Positions 62,903 to 64,000 of a stretch of DNA of 64,000 nt are shown here, piece after piece. Under the pieces are notes generated by a model, which was not told the origin of the DNA, did not search any database, and saw nothing but the letters and a program-made list of their open reading frames with translations. Source of the stretch: Buttiauxella agrestis. GTDB taxonomy: Bacteria > Pseudomonadota > Gammaproteobacteria > Enterobacterales > Enterobacteriaceae. The DNA lies in assembly GCF_900446255.1 (NCBI RefSeq), contig NZ_UIGI01000001.1:708763-772762 (forward strand), given 5' to 3'. Within the stretch, counting starts at the first letter, position 1; each line of letters opens with the position of its first letter. A program made the translations under genes and the position numbers.

Positions 62903-62923
62903 GTGAAAATCATTATCATTCAC
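62903..62923. promoter_or_regulatory. Fur box upstream of the yncE-like gene
   Basis: GTGAAAATCATTATCATTCAC closely matches the Fur consensus GATAATGATAATCATTATC and is itself near-palindromic. It lies 28 bp before the start of the YncE-like gene, at promoter distance. A further inverted repeat, TTCACATT/AATGTGAA, follows at 62919-62942. Confidence 0.85.
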
Positions 62924-62951
62924 ATTCGTAAATAAATGTGAATCTAAGTAA

Positions 62952-64000
62952 ATGAATCGACATACTTTGTACGGATACCAGAAATCGGGCTTCATTGCTT
63001 TAACCGTCGCACTATTAATGAACTCACTAAGCGCGAGCGCTAAACCGCTCCCTGAAAAGGACTTTCTTACCGTCCCTATGGGAAATGGCGTGTATGAGTT
63101 GGCATATGACGCCTCTCAAAACGTGTTGTTTGCCGCCTCTGCGCCTTCATTTGATAAAGATAAGACTGATGGTCTGATCTACAAACTTAACCCGGATACG
63201 CTTAAGGCCACCGGAAAAATCACCACTGAGCGACGCGCATTCGCTGCGGTGCTCGATGCTAAAAATCACATTCTGTATATTGGCAACACCCTCGAAGGCT
63301 CTGTCACGCTGATGGATACCCGCAGCGGCAAAGAGATTAAGACCGTACAACTGAGTGACCTGAGCAATCCCAAAGAGATTATTCACACCCGCGAAATGGT
63401 GCTTGATAAAAAACGCCAGCGTTTATATGTATCGGGTGTGACTCAGAAAGGAATTATTTGGGTTATCGATACACAAAAACAGCAGCATATTGGCACCATT
63501 GAAAATATGGGGGAATATCCAACCGGGTTGGCAATCGATGAAGAAAAGGGAAGAGTTTATGCGGTTAACGGCAGCGGAGAGTTAATTACACTTGATGCCA
63601 GCGATAATAAAATACTGTCCCGTATTAAAGTCGAACCGCAGAAAAAACATTTCTTCTTAAATATTGCTGTGGATGATAATAAAGAACGTGCCTTTATTAC
63701 CGATCCAGATTTACCGAATGTACTGGTGGTTTCGCTTAAAGATGGGAAAATCATTCATCAGATTGATGTCATCAACTCTTTGGCTGTGATGTACAACGCG
63801 ACACGTAACGAAATTTACATTACCCATCGTAATGCACAGCTGATCAGCATCGTTGATAGTAAAACCTATAAAGTCAAAGCCAGCATTTCAACAACGGCGC
63901 TTCCCAATAGCCTTGCGCTCTCAGCGGATGGAAACACGCTGTATGCCAGTGTGAAACAAGGCGAAAAAGAGATGGGCAAGCAGCCGGACTATATAATTAA
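62952..64000 (+). CDS. YncE-like periplasmic beta-propeller protein, last residues beyond window
   Basis: The frame is open from the ATG at 62952 to the window edge, 349 codons, ending KQPDYII just before the expected C-terminus. A signal peptide runs to SASA (~residue 30). The mature part resembles E. coli YncE, a seven-bladed propeller: GNGVYELAYD, YIGNTLEGSVTLMDT, RLYVSGVTQKGIIWVIDT, GELITLDASDNKILSR, FFLNIAVDDN and LPNSLALSADGNTLY. YncE in E. coli is iron-regulated and of unknown function; the Fur box here fits. E. coli has no such gene beside tktA. Confidence 0.88.
   Translation, partial: MNRHTLYGYQKSGFIALTVALLMNSLSASAKPLPEKDFLTVPMGNGVYELAYDASQNVLFAASAPSFDKDKTDGLIYKLNPDTLKATGKITTERRAFAAVLDAKNHILYIGNTLEGSVTLMDTRSGKEIKTVQLSDLSNPKEIIHTREMVLDKKRQRLYVSGVTQKGIIWVIDTQKQQHIGTIENMGEYPTGLAIDEEKGRVYAVNGSGELITLDASDNKILSRIKVEPQKKHFFLNIAVDDNKERAFITDPDLPNVLVVSLKDGKIIHQIDVINSLAVMYNATRNEIYITHRNAQLISIVDSKTYKVKASISTTALPNSLALSADGNTLYASVKQGEKEMGKQPDYII

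Overview
The window is chromosomal DNA of a member of the Enterobacteriaceae that is not E. coli K-12. Almost every protein aligns end to end with an E. coli counterpart, and gene order follows two E. coli blocks. Identity is lower than within the species, and several accessory genes are present. I cannot name the genus from sequence alone. There are no rRNA or tRNA genes, no insertion sequences, no prophage and no CRISPR array.

Layout. 1-1700: an accessory pair, a partial Gfo/Idh/MocA oxidoreductase with a divergent LacI-type regulator. 1848-7542: dapB and carAB, with RutR, PurR and ArgR sites upstream of carA. 7684-13205: an accessory block where E. coli has cai and fix. It holds a small lipoprotein and then a sugar-acid cassette: YhcH-like protein, IdnO ketogluconate reductase, IdnR/GntR-like regulator, 2-hydroxyacid dehydrogenase and MFS permease. 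13356-43824: a run collinear with E. coli minute 1-2. It contains kefFC, folA, the lptD-surA-pdxA-rsmA-apaGH operon, djlA, rluA-rapA, polB, araBAD/araC, yabI, thiBPQ with a TPP riboswitch, sgrR, SgrS/sgrT and setA. One extra gene, an RhtB-type exporter, sits between kefC and folA.

At 43825-43867, in only 43 bp, the order jumps to the E. coli minute-66 block read in reverse: hemW, rdgB, yggU, yggT, yggS, yggR, ruvX, yqgE, gshB, rsmE, endA, sprT, galP, metK, yqgB-speA, speB, loiP, tktA. An orphan HicB-like gene is inserted between yggR and ruvX. After tktA comes a Fur-box-preceded YncE-like beta-propeller gene that runs off the right edge. The orientation of both blocks fits one inversion across oriC.

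Functions. The core genes cover lysine/diaminopimelate, pyrimidine/arginine, folate, thiamine, polyamine, S-adenosylmethionine and glutathione metabolism. They also cover outer-membrane biogenesis (LptD, SurA), arabinose and galactose uptake and use, and sugar-phosphate stress (SgrR/SgrS/SgrT/SetA). Several control elements are readable in the DNA: the araI/araO/CRP array, the TPP riboswitch, a LexA box at polB, two GalR-type operators around galP, a MetJ box array at metK and a Fur box at the yncE-like gene. The accessory genes suggest an extra capacity to take up and reduce keto-sugar acids such as ketogluconates. This is inferred from family membership and clustering.
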